NCBI GenBank assembly: GCA_009760855.2
Contig: WPIO01000136.1
Span: 959,001-1,023,000 of the forward strand
DNA: 64,000 nucleotides
Direction: 5' to 3'
Source: Cristatella mucedo
Taxonomy: Eukaryota; Bryozoa; Phylactolaemata; Cristatellidae
The stretch's first letter is position 1; each line of letters starts with the position of its first letter. The position numbers and the translations under genes were made by a program. This document shows, in pieces, positions 51,842-64,000 of the stretch. Under the pieces are notes generated by a model. That model was not told the origin of the DNA. It saw only the letters and a list, made by a program, of their open reading frames with translations, and did not search any database.

Positions 51842-52689
51842 AGTAAGCCTAGGCTCGTGTGGTCTAGTAGCATAGTGGGTTTACTACCGCGGCGCACTGG
51901 CTCGCCCTTGTCACGTGACGCAACCCGACTGAGGCTGGCCGGATGGGGCGAGAGGACTGGATGCGCAGTTGAAGCGTGTGAACGGCCGTACCGTGCTTGT
52001 CGAGCTGCGAGCGCCAGCCGAATACGCGGTGGTTCAAGCCGCCCAGAGATGTTTCGGTGTCGTCGCGCGTGTGCCGCCAGAGCGTCTAGCTACGGCTTGG
52101 TCCAAGTCTGTAAACATTCTTAACTAGCTCAGTCGGCAACAGTAAGTCCATTAACACAAGGACTTTCTTGAAATCAAGTTTGGTCTTCTCAAATGAAAAA
52201 AAGTTTGAAAAAACTATGCACAATCCACTTTGCTTTTGGCCCGTCCCTTCGTCTCGGCGCCCGGGGCCAGATCCGTTCGTCCCCTGCCCACCCACGTGCT
52301 ACGTCTCCGTACTCGGGCTTGTTTACTGCATACTGTAGGAATGCGATTCGCATGTGGAGCAGTATTCTGTTCAGGGCCAGCTCAAACTTTTGCTCGATGA
52401 GTCCTAGACTGCGAAAGACTCACTTCTACAATGCTTATGCAACGAAATCTACTCCATTGGTTCAGACGGCAGGATATTCTAACCACCCGTCCTTATGTGC
52501 GGCTGCCCGCTTCTCACTAACTTTTCGTGGGTGAGATTAAAGTCTCTGCCAAAAGCCGCTAACACTTTAAAACGCCAAAGAAAACTCTCCAGCGTAACGA
52601 ATACCTACTAGCTTTACTGAGTTACAGATGGGCGTGCATCAAGATTATTATTACTATTAAGAAATAATAAAGCTAGCGAGTTCTGGTGG

Positions 52690-53012
52690 CACGGGGGTCG
52701 TCACGTGACCCGGATGTCGCTTCACTGCCTTGCCTGCCTACGGAGCGGTTGAGGCTTCGCGCGGCGGCGTCATATAATAATGCCAGTCACCCTTGGGTGA
52801 CGCCGAGTGCAAGGCGTCAATTTCGTTATTCCAAAAGCCGACCGATCGTTACGCTAGGGACGGAGGAGAGATTTCGCCGGACTCGGATAGCTGGCGGCGG
52901 CGTCTTGCGGCTCCGGTGATTCACTCGCCGTTCGTTGTCCCGTGTTGATTTAGCGCTCGACTCCAGTGCAACGACGACGTCGCGCAGCACTGCTGGACGG
53001 GCGCCACCTGCG
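52690..53012 (+). promoter_or_regulatory. CpG-rich upstream region of the Ig-domain gene
   Basis: The stretch is visibly richer in GC and CpG than its surroundings (many CG, CGGCG and CGTCG runs) and ends at the signal-peptide ATG. No TATA box is obvious. I infer a CpG-type promoter and 5' leader. Confidence 0.4.
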
Positions 53013-63842
<10,830 letters not shown>

Positions 63843-63916
63843 CTTCCGAGCATTCTCATTTAATGTTCATGTGTTTTGTCTTGTTGATTAATCCGACGTA
63901 ATGCTTGGACCATGAA

Positions 63917-63922
63917 AATAAA
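63917..63922 (+). terminator. Candidate polyadenylation signal AATAAA
   Basis: AATAAA lies 75 nt after the stop of the tentative last exon of the Ig-domain gene and is followed by T/G-rich sequence. It supports that exon only if the exon itself is real. Confidence 0.35.
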
Positions 63923-64000
63923 ATCTCTGTGCAGCTTTGCTGGTTGCAAGTTTGTGCAGATCAGTCTTGATACAGTGGCTGAAAATATACCTTGAGCAGT

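Overview
The window reads as nuclear DNA of an animal, most likely an invertebrate; I cannot name the species. Reasons: long GT-AG introns, an 11-exon gene for proteasome lid subunit PSMD12/Rpn5, a first exon with a signal peptide followed by a phase 1-1 immunoglobulin-domain exon, tRNA-headed SINEs, many 5'-truncated CR1/L2-like LINEs ending in (ATT)n, and hAT transposon fossils. I see no bacterial operon, CRISPR array or rRNA.

Layout. 1-5.6 kb: (GT)n, degenerate LINE pieces and unassigned sequence. 5.65-24.65 kb (minus strand): complete PSMD12, 11 coding exons joining without a break to 452 residues; its introns are packed with LINE copies, SINEs and a long (GA)n array. 25.8-28.0 kb: a 2.2-kb LTR-type element whose two ~380-bp terminal repeats face each other (inverted), enclosing about 59 copies of an 18-bp GC-rich repeat, with a 5-bp target duplication. 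28.1-42 kb: LINE endonuclease and RT pieces, a probable inverted-repeat DNA element, a ZMYM1-like hAT fossil, an RT-bearing LINE copy (33.6-35.1 kb), and a 3.4-kb hAT element with BED zinc finger (38.5-42.0 kb). 42-49 kb: one orphan exon on the minus strand, a compact gag-only LTR element with direct repeats (45.5-47.3 kb), and a cluster of three SINE copies. 49-50 kb: CpG-rich segment with a possible first exon. 50.3-51.8 kb: second ZMYM1-like fossil, split by a solo LTR. 53.0-63.8 kb (plus strand): a small secreted Ig-domain gene (signal exon, Ig exon, possible terminal exon), its first intron holding a 35-unit CAG tract, (GA)n, LINEs and SINEs.

How it fits together. Only two host genes are well supported: PSMD12 (regulatory-particle lid of the 26S proteasome) and the Ig-domain gene. 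Most of the remainder is transposon history. A CR1/L2-like LINE (here LINE-A) gives its 3' tail to a tRNA-derived SINE (SINE-B), so it probably mobilises it; SINE-B is also fused to LINE-A in a chimera present twice. A second LINE lineage (LINE-B), a second SINE (SINE-A) and a gag-only LTR family complete the set. The oddest object is the inverted-LTR element with an expanded Arg-rich gag repeat at 25,780-28,025.
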